This document shows, in pieces, positions 1 to 12,041 of a stretch of 64,000 nucleotides of DNA. Location of the stretch: contig NC_092345.1 of assembly GCF_963676685.1 (NCBI RefSeq), forward strand, positions 32,139,585-32,203,584, in the 5' to 3' direction. The number at the start of each line of letters is the position of its first letter. Within the stretch, counting starts at the first letter, position 1. Under the pieces are notes generated by a model, which was not told where the DNA came from, did no database searches, and worked only from the letters and a program-made list of their open reading frames with translations. Source of the stretch: Mytilus edulis (lineage: Eukaryota; Mollusca; Bivalvia; Mytilida; Mytilidae). The position numbers and the translations under genes are program-made.

Positions 1-1189
1 ATTCGCGTTTCTTTACCGTCAGAATAAGTTACGTTATCGACAAACTTATTTCAGAAGTGACATAATTTAATTTTCTTCATCGACAAAATATTTCATGTCC
101 AACGTGTAAGTTTTAATTGTTTAAGTCGAAGTTTTTTTAACACAGTAAAACATTTTTTTATAATCAACCTCTGTCATTGGCATTTTCATTTTAACGGTAA
201 AGGATCAAATACTGGATCTCCGAAATTTCTATCATTTGTTACGAGAAAATCATTATTCAATCGAACATATGTCTTTGTTCATGACACATATTATGAAATA
301 CAAAGGAGTTGAAATGATCAAATACTTTCGAACTGACGGAAACAAAAATACACAACCTAGAATGTGTGTTCTGTCATAAACAATGGCTTCGTCCGAATTG
401 ACGAGATCATGTTACATGTAACTGATCTTAGCTGTAAAAACAGTTGGTGCGACCTCGATAAAATCTTTATCAATTTAATATAAGAGATAAATATTACTAC
501 AATGATAATAAATTTATTGGAGTCACATCCACTGTTTCTACTGTAAACATGAACTCGCCGGTTAGTGCAATGAAGACACTTTTAAAGATTGAGATTGTTG
601 GTTTATTCTTTACACCTTCGAGGTATTAAAATTATTTCAGTGTTTATTTAAAGTAAAATTTATTTTCAAATCTCTTCTGTTTAAAATTGTCGAAACTTCC
701 GTTTAAGATTTCTGTGGTAAACTATCTGTTCTATAGTTAGGACCATTTTATAATAAATACCCTTGTGTACAAGAATACTTTCTTTATAGAAGTATAGATC
801 TGCTGGTTATAGATTTTTTTTTATAACTTTCATTATTGTGACGATGCGCTATGAAATTCAGATTAATTTATAAATGAAGTTGTATATAAATTTTTGGTCA
901 TAAACACAAATCTTTTAAACAGTTCGACGAGTGCGTCAATGTTACAGTAGTCTGTTTACTTTGGCCCGATTCATCTGTCATTTATGGAAACTAATTCACC
1001 ACTTTCTGAGACATTCATTTTTATTTCACCATCAGACATGGAGCTACATTTGTACATGTAACCAAAGGAAAACTCTCAAATTAAAGAAATTTGACATGAT
1101 ATACTGAAACTTTTTTCTTATAATCAATTAAACGACTGCTTTTCTTAGATATGTGATTTTTCATGGTCAAACTTTTTCATTGTTAATGC
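1..1189. other. AT-rich stretch without a gene
   Basis: No exon-like frame or recognisable RNA gene is seen. Bases 8-47 are an inverted near-copy of 10361-10401, so the window opens inside a dispersed repeat. The rest is single-copy-looking AT-rich sequence. Confidence 0.5.
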
Positions 1190-1905
1190 GGGGTTCACAC
1201 ATTGCCGATTATTGCTCCCGGTTGAGATCAGACAGCGATACGACACGAAAAGTGAAAAAGTCGGATTAGTATCCTCAATTATCTGGAATGTCCTATTATT
1301 GTCTGAACGCAGTCGTTTTAGTTCGTAACAGATTCCTACTGATCGGGAAGGGTCCGAATAGTTCGGCAAAGCACCCCGACAGTTAGGTGCGTCCCGTAAC
1401 ATTCGGGGAAACTCAGCCGATTTTGTCTAGTCGGATTACAATCGTGCCTATGTCGTGACAGATTCTGCTGTATCGGATCGAATTCCTAACAATGTTCTGT
1501 GTATTCGGGACGGTGTCCTGTTGAACGGGAATGATCTGGAGAAGTCCCGACAATAACAGAATACAATACGACTGAGACCAGACAAAGCCGTTTGCAATGC
1601 GATAGAGCGGACCGTGATAGGATTACGTTCCGACAGTACCTGATCATCCCGATTATGCCGACAGTTTTCGAACGGATAACTTCCGTCAGCGTCGGTTCAC
1701 TGTCTTGTCACTATCTGATCTCTGTCGGATTACATTCGGTAGAATCGGGACGCAGTCGTGACAGACTCGGTCGAATTTTACCTGGCGAAAGATACAAATC
1801 TAATTTCCATCCACGATTCACAGGATCTTGATCAGACTTTTGACAAATTTTAATCGGGAATGGTCCTGTCAAGGACGGCAGTACAAATCGTGAATGTGTG
1901 ACCCC
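1190..1905. mobile_element. Foldback/MITE-like element, about 716 bp
   Basis: The left end reads GGGGTTCACACATTGCCGATT-like and the right end, read on the minus strand, GGGGTCACACATTCACGATT. Inside, the base composition turns GC-richer and is full of short TCGGA/TCCGA and GTCGTGACAG-type words in both orientations, unlike the flanking AT-rich DNA. There is no transposase; short open frames inside (for example 1592-1831) have no family resemblance. I infer a non-autonomous DNA element. The class is unknown and I see no clear target duplication. Confidence 0.5.
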
Positions 1906-4855
1906 AGCTTAACGGACATTTTGAGATTTTTTTTTGTAAAAAAATGGTGTTTCTTAAAGAAATCAACATTCAAAATTTAGAACTTCATGAACATGTACAG
2001 GAAGCTGAATTATTGCACATCTATGTACTACTTGAAATTGTACTTCGATCTGTTGCGTCCTTAAAATGTTCTGACCGTCCTAAGATTTAATGTACGGAAA
2101 TGTTTCGGTAAATTAAATTCAAATCCGAATTGAATGTTTATGACACACAAAAAGAGAAACCAGAATCTCTTAATGACCAAACGTATGTACAAGTTGGGGC
2201 GATTTAGAGCTTTTCAGAAGGAGTGAGATTCCACCCTTGTTGAAAACCTTGTGGAGACCTCTAGATTTTTAAATTCCCTCCGTTTTTCTCATGGACGGAG
2301 TGTGGTCTCTCTGTGAATTACTCCATATCTTTTAATTTTCCTATTTACCGAAGGTTCCGTGTGAAAATTTCCATTGGATCATAACTGTTAAACTAAATGT
2401 ACAAAATAGGCTCAAGAAAAGGCGAAATTTCTTTTTCAAACCCAGACTAGGAATCCATTTTTTCTAATAGAACACCTTACATTATCGTCAATGAGTTCAG
2501 GCATGTGAAAAATTATATAATCATACACAAGAAAGAAACCCTGAACAGGCTTTCACAATAATTTTTACCTATTTAATATTAAGTACAGCTATTTGTAAGA
2601 TCCAGGCAGGGGTGATTCATGTATGTCTCAGAATTGCTTTATTCTTTTATATAATAGGCAGCTAAGATTGAAATAAAGTTTGCAAGCTTTTTTTTTTAAT
2701 TATGTTGAACGGTTGCTACGGAAACATGCAGGCATTTTTTTGAGGAATTTATGATGAAATCAGGCATGAAAAATGGAAAATTTCTACTTTTTGGTTGCAG
2801 CAATTTAATGATAATGACAATTCAAGAAAAAAATAATTTCAACATATAATTAGGCATTATTTGAAGTTTATATTTTGATGTTGAGGTTGTGAAATTTTTT
2901 TTTTGATATAAGGCTAAAATGGTATTTGAAAAGGTGCAAAAATCTGTATTTTGACATTTTCTGAAAATAGCTTAAATATTATATTTTAAATCAAGAAAAA
3001 ATGACATTGAGCAGACAAGTTCATTATAAACTATGATTGTATATTAAAGTTCATATATTGAATTATAAAAAACAGGAAAAAAACATCTGGGTTTTTTTGA
3101 ATTTTTTTTTACCATGGCAACAAAAATTGGTAAAATTCAAAAAAATGACAAAACATAATACTTGTTCATTTTCAAAATTTTTGATTTTTTTTTTATATTA
3201 ATGTAATTTAACAGACAATGAAACTTATGATTTGTTTGAATATGATAAAAAAAAACAACATATATAAGCTTTAATTTAAGTGGCTGAAAGACCATAGCAA
3301 CCAAATTAAAACCTAGCAACCGGTCTGAAATTGCTGAATTAATTCAGAGTCAACATCAAATACATGGTTTTCTAGGTATTGGATACATATAAATAATGGA
3401 GTTTGAATTATATACTCAGCTGTTAATTAGATAGTTAATTAACACTTGATCTGCTTTTGATTACCATGGGAACAAAAAAGTTCAGATTTAATACAAATCA
3501 TTATGTACCTTATAATATCTGTTTTGCAGCCCTGCAAATGGACTTCTTTCAACCATAATCAACAAGCAATTATATTTATCTATATTTACAACTCATATCT
3601 CTTGATTTCATGAAAGGGTCATTTTGTTATTGTAATAACAAAGTATGGCATAGAAATTTTAGATGGAGAGACAGAGTTAATAATGTAAGACTGCTGAATT
3701 TGGTGCATGGTTTCCTCAAAAATTTGTATTCCTGGATTTTTCTCAATATCTCAAAATTTAAATTTTATTTTGGTCTAGAATCGTAAAAGTAAACGGTACG
3801 TCTAAACACTGCTAAGGACTCCTTAGTGCACTAAAGACCTATACAATGCCACTTAGGACTAGAAGGAGAGCTGTTATATATATTATTTTTACATATTATG
3901 GTAGAGATAGATATTTAATGCAAAAAAATCAAATTTTATAGAAAAATAATCATAAATGAATAAGATATTCAACATTATTTAGACGGTTCATTCCTCCTAT
4001 TCCCACTTTTTTTTTTTATAAAACTCGTAAGAAGGAGGAAAACTTATGCAAACAAAGGATTATACTTAAGAAACTTTTAATTAGCCAATGTTTTTGGGAT
4101 AGGAAATAGGTTATTTTTGTATGTTTGATTTTTTTTTTTTAATTCAAAAAAAGATGAAAGAAATGAAATAAAATTGAGAATGGAAATTCTGAATAAGTGA
4201 AAGAGATAAAAACGCGACCATATAGCATAAAACAATCGAAATACAGAAATGTAGCATATTATCTTATATTTCTTTTATAACACAAATTCAAAAGTAAAGT
4301 CACGCAAGCATTATAATATGAAACAAACTATACAAGTAAACAACACAAAAGCAAATCACACATTGTAGCACACACATCAGAAGTCCACCGTATATTAGTC
4401 TATTAAAGTTTATTAATTTATTCAACGTGAATCGCTGCATCGCTGCATCGCCAAACTGTACTGTTGTTACTTCTTGGTGGGGTATTAATGCTGCATAGTG
4501 AATCATGGTTGAGGCCTAGATTCCTCATGTTTCAGTAGTTTTATTTGTTTAAAGTGTTTGGTCGAGGGTGCTGGAATGTTTCGTCGACTTGCTTTGCCAT
4601 CCCTTTAGATGATGTGTAGTCTCAGTCCCAGTATTGTGTAAAGATCCCATCAGTATTTTGTTTCATAGTCAGTATAAAAGGGCATGCAGTCTAATTAGTT
4701 GTGTAATATTTTTATTTGTTGCTTTGGCCCTACGAGGAAGAAGGGGCCTGGTAATTTTTAGAAAACAATATTCTGACCCTGATTTTGACTTAAAAAATCT
4801 GCTGCCTCAATATTTTGCCATACGAAAAAAAAAAAATTTCCTGTATAAACTGTAA
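1906..4855. other. AT-rich intergenic region
   Basis: No gene is supported. The stretch has many A and T runs of 8-11 bases, a short tandem ATCGCTGC repeat near 4432-4448, and the X-box-like motifs listed separately. Short open frames here have no domain signature. Confidence 0.5.
2712..3483. promoter_or_regulatory. Cluster of X-box (RFX-site-like) motifs
   Basis: The RFX consensus is the palindrome GTTRCCATGGYAAC. Matches are GTTGCTACGGAAAC at 2712-2725, TTTACCATGGCAAC at 3108-3121 and ATTACCATGGGAAC at 3470-3483, each with 12-13 of 14 positions fitting. Weaker sites lie near 3288-3301 and 3311-3320. RFX factors are known to drive ciliary genes, but no gene is visible nearby, so function is speculative; the cluster could also be part of an undescribed repeat. 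Confidence 0.25.
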
Positions 4856-6322
4856 AACGGAAAAGCAGGCGGCATTGATAACATACCACCAGAAGCTATA
4901 AAAGTCTTGGATGATACATCTGTCCTCAGCCTGTTACAACTCCTAAATAAGATCTGGGAAGAAGAAGAAATCCCAGATGATTGGAGTAAAGGACTTTTGG
5001 TAAAAATCCCTAAGAAAGGTAACAAGTGGCTTTGCAAAAACTGGAGAGGTATCATTTTATTGTCCATACCTAGTAAACTGCTCTGTAGCACCATCCTTAG
5101 CAGAATGAAAAATGAAGTCGACAAGATACTTAGAGATGAACAAGCTGGCTTTAGACAAGAAAGATCATGTGTAGACCAAATAGCCACATTGAGAATTATT
5201 ATAGAACAGACAATAGAATGGCAGACGACACTATACCTAAATTTGGTGGATTTCCAGAGAGCTTTTGATAGCATTGACCATCAGGTTCTATGGGACATTC
5301 TGGCACACTATAAAATCACGCAAAAGATCATCAAAATGATAAAACTGATTTACGACCAATTTTCCTGTCAAGTTATACATGGTGGAACTATGACCGAATC
5401 ATTCCCTGTTACAACTGGGGTACGTCAAGGTTGTCTTCTCTCTCCTCTCCTTTTCCTAATTGTAGTTGACTGGGTTGGTAAATCAGCCTACAAAGACCCA
5501 AAAGGCATCGGATGGACCCTCACAACACGTCTTGAAGATCTCGAATTTGCTGATGACATTTGTGCACTATCCCATCGCTTTCAAGATGCACAACATCAGA
5601 CCAAAAGTCTTGAAACAGTAGCAAAACAAACAGGCCAATACATCAACGCACAGAAAACTAAATCAATGAGACTAAATACAAACCAGAAAGATTGTCTTAA
5701 GATCGACGACACTACTGTTAAAGATGTTCAACAATTCACCTATCTTGGAAGTATTGTCAGTACATCAGGAGGCACAGATGAAGACATATCGGCAAGAAAA
5801 AAGAAAGCTCAACAGGTATTTTCCATGCTTAAACCTGTTTGGAGGAGTAATGCTTTAAGAACTAGCACAAAGCTAAGGATATTTACCACCAATGTCAAAT
5901 CTGTACTCTTATACGGATCAGAAACCTGGAGAGAAACAGCTGCATCCATCAAATCTATCCAGACTTTTGTCAATAAATGTTTGAGAAACATCCTCTACAT
6001 CAGATGGCCAAACAAAATATCCAACAATGAATTATGGAGAAGAACCAAACAACAGCCAACAACCCAGACAATAAGAGCAAGAAAGTGGAAGTGGATCGGG
6101 CATACCCTCAGAAAAAAAGACACACACATTACCAAGCAAGCCCTAGAATGGAACCCCCAAGGACATCGAAAAAGGGAAAGGCCAAAAAACACCTGGCGCA
6201 GGGGACTAACAACCGAGCTGAGTAAAATTGGGATGACCTTGAAAGAAACAAAACGAATAGCCATGGACAGGAAGAAATGGAGAGAAAGTGTAGTCGCCCT
6301 ATGTCGAAGTGAAGTGGATTAA
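4856..6322 (+). CDS. Reverse transcriptase, C-terminal part of LINE ORF2
   Basis: An open frame of 488 codons with no start codon of its own, because the element is 5' truncated; 4856 is the first codon after an upstream stop. It starts at the NGKAGGIDNIPPEA motif that opens reverse transcriptase domains. The palm motifs are all present: AFDSIDH (first catalytic Asp), GVRQGCLLSPLLF, and the FADD box (LEFADDICAL, the catalytic Asp pair). The last 150 residues are the Arg/Lys/Trp-rich tail common in these elements (KWKWIGHTLRKK, then GHRKRERPKNTWRR). No internal stop or frameshift is visible, so the copy is fairly young. It would not be independently mobile without the endonuclease domain. Confidence 0.9.
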   Translation, partial: NGKAGGIDNIPPEAIKVLDDTSVLSLLQLLNKIWEEEEIPDDWSKGLLVKIPKKGNKWLCKNWRGIILLSIPSKLLCSTILSRMKNEVDKILRDEQAGFRQERSCVDQIATLRIIIEQTIEWQTTLYLNLVDFQRAFDSIDHQVLWDILAHYKITQKIIKMIKLIYDQFSCQVIHGGTMTESFPVTTGVRQGCLLSPLLFLIVVDWVGKSAYKDPKGIGWTLTTRLEDLEFADDICALSHRFQDAQHQTKSLETVAKQTGQYINAQKTKSMRLNTNQKDCLKIDDTTVKDVQQFTYLGSIVSTSGGTDEDISARKKKAQQVFSMLKPVWRSNALRTSTKLRIFTTNVKSVLLYGSETWRETAASIKSIQTFVNKCLRNILYIRWPNKISNNELWRRTKQQPTTQTIRARKWKWIGHTLRKKDTHITKQALEWNPQGHRKRERPKNTWRRGLTTELSKIGMTLKETKRIAMDRKKWRESVVALCRSEVD

Positions 6323-6600
6323 GTCAAGTAAGTCATAAACTGTAATAGAAAACAGAGAGAATGTGTCTATGAGACACAGATACCCCCGCCAAACAGGAAG
6401 TAGACAAATTACAGACCTGACAAGGGGAGACACGGTGCAATTCACCTTGATAAAGCTTCAGACCAAATATCAAACCAATCCGACATACACAAGCCGATAT
6501 ATATTTGACAAAAATGTTATAGACCGGACGTACAGACGTACAGACAAGGGTAAATCTTAATGCCCCATCGCCTAAAGGCGGGGGCATACAAATCTGACCA
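4856..6600 (+). mobile_element. 5'-truncated non-LTR (LINE) retrotransposon
   Basis: The copy begins abruptly inside the reverse transcriptase region, straight after an in-frame TAA at 4853-4855, so the endonuclease and any first frame are missing. This is the usual result of incomplete target-primed reverse transcription. A 3' untranslated tail of about 270 bp follows and carries a GC-rich hairpin (CCCC...GCCTAAAGGCGGGG near 6563-6586). No long poly(A) tail is seen. The clade (RTE-like or related) cannot be fixed without a phylogeny. The 3' boundary is approximate. Confidence 0.8.
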
Positions 6601-7247
6601 GCGAAGCGGTTATTAAAATATTCTGAGATATATAACTATATACCCCCCCCCCCTCTTTTCCCCTCCTGAAAATCAAGTGTTTCGTGCCTTAGCAGATGTG
6701 TGTTAGCACTAAGTTGTTCAATTAACGCGGTTAAGCAGAAATGTATGTGTATTTCGACAAAAATTGGTAAATTAACACCAGACATTCCTTCGTTTGATCG
6801 AAGAGTTTTCTTGCTTCAAGCTGAATAATTCACACCGTTCTACATGAAAAAAAAAGATTTAAAAACCAAAGTTCCGGCGGGCTTTTTCACGTCCTAAATT
6901 TCGAGACCTGACAATCCGGGACATTAAAATTCCACTTTACCAACAAAAAGATAATCCCAGCTTTATTTTTTGATAAAGGGTCTCTGGTAATAATGATACG
7001 AAGTCGGAATTAACTCAGGTTTTAAGAAAAACATACGTGTACATTCTGGATTTCAAAAGTAAGAATTTTTGAAAACATATTTGGCCTTGGATAGTGCCTA
7101 TGTTCAGAAAAGAAGGTCAGATGTTAAACTAAGCTGCCTAATGGCAATCGTCTTGGTTGAGGATCGAAGTCGCTAGATTCAACGTTTGAAGGAGACTAAT
7201 CAAGGGTAATTTCAGCAGATATGTCGAGGTTTGGAAAATAGCTTAAA
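6601..7247. other. Spacer between retroelement and tandem repeat
   Basis: No gene seen. It contains a C run near 6644-6653 and otherwise unremarkable AT-rich sequence. Confidence 0.5.
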
Positions 7248-9058
7248 CTAGAGGCTCTAAAGAGCCTGTGTTGCTCACCTTGGTCTATGTGCATATTAAA
7301 CAAAGGACACAAATGGATTCATGACAAAATTGTATTTTGGTGATGGTGATGTGTTTGAAGTTCTTTCTTTACTGAACGATGTTGCTTCTTACAATTATAT
7401 CTATAATGAACTTTGCCCATTAGTAACAGAGAACTATATTTGGTAAAAAATTACATAAATTTACCAAATTAATGAAAATTGTTAAAAATTGACTATAAAG
7501 GGCAATAACTCCTTAAGGGGTCAACTGACCATTTTGGTCATGTTGACTTATTTGTAGATCTTACTTTGCTGAACATTATTGCTGTTTACAATTTATCTCT
7601 ATCTATAATAATATTCAAGATAATAACCAAAAACAGCAAAATTTCCTCAAAATTACCAACTCAGGGGCAGCAACCCAACAACCGATTGACCGATTCATCT
7701 GAAAATTTCAGGGCAGATAGATCTTGACCTGATAAACATTTTTATTCCATGTCAGATTTCCTCAAAATGCTTTGGTTTTTGAGTTATAAGCCAAAAACTG
7801 CATTTTACCCCTATGTTCTATTTTTAGCGGTGGCGGCCATCTTGGTTGGTTGACCAGGTCATGCCACACATTTTTTAAACTAGATACCCCAAAGATGATT
7901 GTGGCCAAGTTTGGATTAATTTGGCCCAGTAGTTTCAGAGGAGAAGATTTTTGTAAAAGATTACTTTAATTTACGAAAAATGGTTAAAAATTGACTATAA
8001 AGGGCAATAACTCCTAAACGGGTCAACTGACCATTTTGGTCATGTTGACTTATTTGTAGATCTTACTTTGCTGAACATTATTGCTGTTTACAGTTTATCT
8101 CTATCTATAATAATATTCAAGATAATAACCAAAAACAGCAAAATTTCCTCAAAATTACCAATTCAGGGGCAGCAACCCAACAACCGATTGACCGATTCAT
8201 CTGAAAATTTCAGGGCAGATAGATCTTGACCTGATAAACATTTTTATCCCATGTCAGATTTCCTCAAAATGCTTTGGTTTTTGAGTTATAAGCCAAAAAC
8301 TGCATTTTACCCATTTGTTCTATTTTTAGCCGTGGCGGCCATCTTGGTTGGTTGACCAATTCATGCCACACATTTTTTAAACTAGATACCCCAAAGATGA
8401 TTGTGGCCAAGTTTGGATTAATTCGGCCCAGTAGTTTCAGAGGAGAAGATTTTTGTAAAAGATTACTTTAATTAACGAAAAATGGTTAAAAATTGACTAT
8501 AAAGGGCAATAACTCCTAAACGGGTCAACTGACCATTTTTGTCATGTTGACTTATTTGTAGATCTTACTTTGCTGAACATTATTGCTGTTTACAGTTTAC
8601 CTCTATCTATAATAATATTCAAGATAACAACCAAAAACAGCAAAATTTCCTCAAAATTACCAATTCAGGGGCAGCAACCCAACAACCGATTGACCGATTC
8701 ATCTGAAAATTTCAGGGCAGATAGATCTTGACCTGATAAACATTTTTACCCCCATGTCAGATTTGCTCTAAATGCTTTGGTTTTTGAGTTATAAGCCAAA
8801 AACTGCATTTTACCCCTATGTTCTATTTTTAGCTGTGGCGGCCATCTTGGTTGGTTGACCGGGTCACGCCACACATTTTTTAAACTAGATACCCCAATGA
8901 TGATTGTGGCCAAGTTTGGTTTGATTTGGCCCAGTAGTTTCAGAGGAGAAGATTTTTGTAAAAGTTAACGACGACGGACGACGGACGACGGACGACGACG
9001 GACGCCGGACGCAAAGTGATGGGAATAGCTCACTTGGCCCTTCGGGCCAGGTGAGCTA
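7248..9058 (+). repeat. Dispersed element with three 502-bp tandem units and a 3' hairpin
   Basis: The element starts CTAGAGGCTCTAAAGAGCCT (itself a small hairpin) and ends in AGGTGAGCTAA. Inside, the same word GACTATAAAGGGCAATAACT recurs at 7491, 7993 and 8495, a strict 502-bp period, and the three units are nearly identical. The right end has a GAC-rich stretch (GACGACGG repeats, about 8967-9010) followed by the hairpin at 9026-9058. The same family recurs at 18349-20095. GCTCACCT near the left end is the reverse complement of AGGTGAGC at the right end. No protein is encoded. Confidence 0.8.
9026..9058 (+). repeat. Terminal hairpin of the 7248-9058 element
   Basis: AGCTCAC pairs with GTGAGCT, and the inner stem TGGCCC pairs with GGGCCA around a TTC loop. 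The homologous hairpin at 20063-20093 keeps the pairing with different bases. The sequence ends CTAA, which fits the CTRR end of rolling-circle (Helitron) elements, though the 5' end does not show a clear Helitron TC start. Confidence 0.65.
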
Positions 9059-10950
9059 AAAAGGACTTTTGCAAAATTTTATTTTAGCGTGGCGACCAAA
9101 CATTTTCAAGAACTCATTGGAAACGATCAAGATTCTATCAAAATTTGGTTCCTATTTGATTAGTTGTTTTATTTACACAAGCACGGTGGGCCGTGGAAGT
9201 ATAAATGCAAAATGTTCACACTTCTTTGTCAGCTATACTAGAGTACATTTTTCTTTAGAAATACAGCGTCTAAAATGAATTAGTAGTACTCGATATACAA
9301 TGCATTGAATTATTCCAAACATTTAACAAGTATTCATATCTGCAAAATTTTTGTGCATGAAAATACCAAACTGTATACTATTATTGAGAGGACTGCACTT
9401 GTTTAATGAAATACATGTTTTTGTTTGTAGCCAAAACTTCCTAGATCAAAGACATGGCAGTGCGATCCCCTGACACCTGTTTTTAAGCAATGAAAATGTT
9501 TCGTTCTAACGATATAGCTTTGATTATACGAATGTAAAGTTTGGTCTCCCCCACATGTACAGCTTTCCCCAGCCAATGCCAGTTTTCGTTCTCGTTCCTA
9601 TTCTTGCCAATGAAAATCTGGTGTCAGTTTGCAATGCTAAATATGATTCATAAAAGTACAAGACCTAAATTTAGTATGCAAGACTCGCGTTTCTTTTATT
9701 TAAAACTGATCAAGACTCGTCAGTGACGCTCGAATCAAGATAATTGAAAAGGTTTTCCTACTGGGTAAAGTTTTTTAAGGTGTATTTGGTGTATTTACTT
9801 TTGTGATATACAATTGCGTGCAGTCAAACCATCCATGTATAAATGGATATTCAGTTAGAAATGAAAAATATTTGTTAAACCATATTTCCTTACCAAAAAG
9901 CAGATTGGGTGAAATTCTGTGTGATTTTTATAGTTCGTCTGTTACTGCTTTTGTTTTCATGGATTTTTCCTTTGACCACTTGTTGGGGAGGGTTGGCATA
10001 CCACTAAACTAGTTCAACTCCACCACATGCATCTTGATTGTAGTCCGAAAAAATAAAGGACTTCATTCCTATCAAACACCTTTTTAATTGTTTACCAGTA
10101 TATTTCTTTTAGTTTTGGGTAAAATTGTAAAGGAAATAATACTATTAAGACGTCAATAAATTGTTTTTTTCTGTTCTGACTTTGAAGAAATGACCACTTT
10201 TCGCCCAATCGAAATGGTGCATGGACATATTTTGTTTCATATTATTAGAATTATTTTGTAATATTATCGGTATTAAACTTGATTATCGACACATGAAAGT
10301 TTGTCAGCATTGTCAATCTTTTTAACGTTAAAGTACCAATAGTTCGGTCACTACTCAATTAAGTTTGTCGATAACGTAGCTAATTTTGACGGTAAAGAAA
10401 CATCAATTCGATCACTTCTCTGTTACGGGCTGTACATTACGCAACTCATTCGGTATTCAAGAGTTTTCAGTTGCTACTTATACTTTATAAAACGTTACCA
10501 GTGTCTGATCAGAGAGTTGATGAACCAGGGTTATGTGAAAGAACGCCTTGTTATTTAAAAAAAAAAGCATCGAAAGATATCAAGAACTTTTCGACAAATA
10601 TTCCGCATCAACTTCACAAGTAATATATGCTGGTATATAGATTTTCGGTAGTAACATTGTTTTCATCTTAATTACATGATATAGTGTTTTTTTTTCATTT
10701 GTCTTTGCAAATTATTGACCTTTACTGTTTTGAGTTTGACTGTCCCTCTGGTGTCTTTCGTCACTCTTTTAGTCTACTTTTGGTAATATCCTTTTGTAGT
10801 GGCTAGGAATTTAACGTCTTATATATTTTGCTTATGTGCTTTGTCTATATACCATTTTGTTTTTTTTAGTTGACATATTTGTTTGTTTTTATAGTGACTA
10901 GGAATAGTACATAATGTTGACTGCTATCCCTATATTTTTGATAATTTTAC
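9059..10950. other. Intergenic region without a gene
   Basis: Frames of 60-70 codons occur (for example 9803-10012) but have no known domain, splice context or signal peptide. Bases 10361-10401 are the inverted match to 8-47. A fragment of a dispersed repeat (words such as CCCTCTGGTGTCTTTCGTCA) lies at about 10725-10780. Confidence 0.5.
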
Positions 10951-10959
10951 CTTTTATGT

Positions 10960-11135
10960 CTTTTTGATTTGTTCACAAATTGTTGTAATTATAAGGAAAT
11001 TTTATGTGGCTGTCATACAAGTGAGAGGTTTATCTAGCTATAAAGCCAGGTTTTTCCACCATTTTCTACACAAGGAAATGCCTGTACCAAATCAGGAATA
11101 TGACAGTTGTTCCATTTGTTTTATGTGTTTGATGT
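10960..11135 (-). repeat. Dispersed repeat family R1, minus copy
   Basis: Read on the minus strand it carries ACTGTCATATTCCTGATTTG, CAGGCATTTCC and GTAGAAAATGGTGG, the words that define copies at 13325-13530, 17195-17410 and 28499-28665, with a partial copy at 12330-12400. No protein is encoded. It appears to be a short interspersed family. Confidence 0.6.
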
Positions 11136-11481
11136 GTTTGAGCTTTTGTTTCTGCATATCTACTATCGGTTTAGCAGAAACTTTTTTCAGTGGAACAAAC
11201 TTCCATATAATGCCTTGCAAATTGAAAAAAAAACTTGAAAACGGTTAAACTGATGCATAAATGAAGTACTGATCACCTTAAAGAGATTTAAATGTATTGT
11301 GTTAGGACATTATTTTGCATCGAATATTTGTTACATAGTTACTAAGGGACCACTTTGTTATTTGTTCCACGCGATGCGATATATTTTTTGGGGAAACATC
11401 ATACTGATAAGGTCATTATCCAATGAAAAATAAACCCAGAAAACATTTCTTATATTTCTATATAATAAACCAATCTGTTTC

Positions 11482-11916
11482 TACACAGCTAATTTTGCAT
11501 AGGTACTATTTCTGTACCAAAAATATGTAGTACTGGGAATCTGCTTTTAATATTCAGTACTATTTTGTTACTTTAAAATTATTGTAATATTTAGGTACTT
11601 GTATTTTACATTACTTGATTTGTACTTGAAATTTGGGTACTACAGATTTTTTGTTACACGGTTACATTTTTAGCATTTTGAAAGTTTGTCTTTTTCAAAT
11701 ATCATAAAGTTATGATGTTTAAACATGGAAAACTGTGATCATTGTTGGTATTTTTTCTGACCAATATTTTAAGTACAAATCAAGTACTGTAAAATACAAG
11801 TACCTAACTATTATAATAATTTTAAAGTATAGAAATAGTACTAAATATTAAAAGTAAATTTCCAGTACTACAGATTTTAAGTACAGAAATAGTACCTATG
11901 CACAAGTAGCTGTGTA
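11482..11916. mobile_element. Foldback element with arms of about 150 bp
   Basis: The left arm starts TACACAGCTAATTTTGCATA and runs GGTACTATTTCTGTAC; the right arm ends GTACAGAAATAGTACCTATG then CACAAGTAGCTGTGTA, its reverse complement. Both arms also share the GTACTTGTATTTTACA and TTGATTTGTACTT words. There is no coding potential. The right end touches the duplicated block that carries C1q exon 1a. Confidence 0.75.
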
Positions 11917-12041
11917 TGTTGCATGCAACCATAAAGGTTTTTACAGTGTAAGGTTTCATTTAATGTTGCTTAAAACAATATAAACTATACAGTAAATTGA
12001 ATCTGGGTATGTTTTTGTAGGTTTTCTTGATAAAATAGAAA
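11917..12041 (+). promoter_or_regulatory. Duplicated upstream block of C1q exon 1a
   Basis: TGTTGCATGCAACC is followed by a GTGTAAGGTTTCATTTAATG stretch and a TATAAACTATA box-like word about 60 bp before the ATG at 12042. The block 13850-13967 before exon 1b has the same layout (GTGTTGCATGCAACC, GTGTATGGTTTCC, then TATAAATATAAATTATAAA). I infer that the core promoter was copied together with the first exon. No transcription start can be placed from sequence alone. Confidence 0.45.

Noticed and set aside
1592..1831. 79-codon frame in the 1190-1905 element
   Set aside because: The element is GC-richer and stop-poor by composition; no transposase motif is present.
4807..5274. 155-codon minus-strand frame over the retrotransposon
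   Set aside because: It is the antisense shadow of the reverse transcriptase frame.
9803..10012. 69-codon plus-strand frame
   Set aside because: No family resemblance, signal peptide or splice context; length is within chance for this region.
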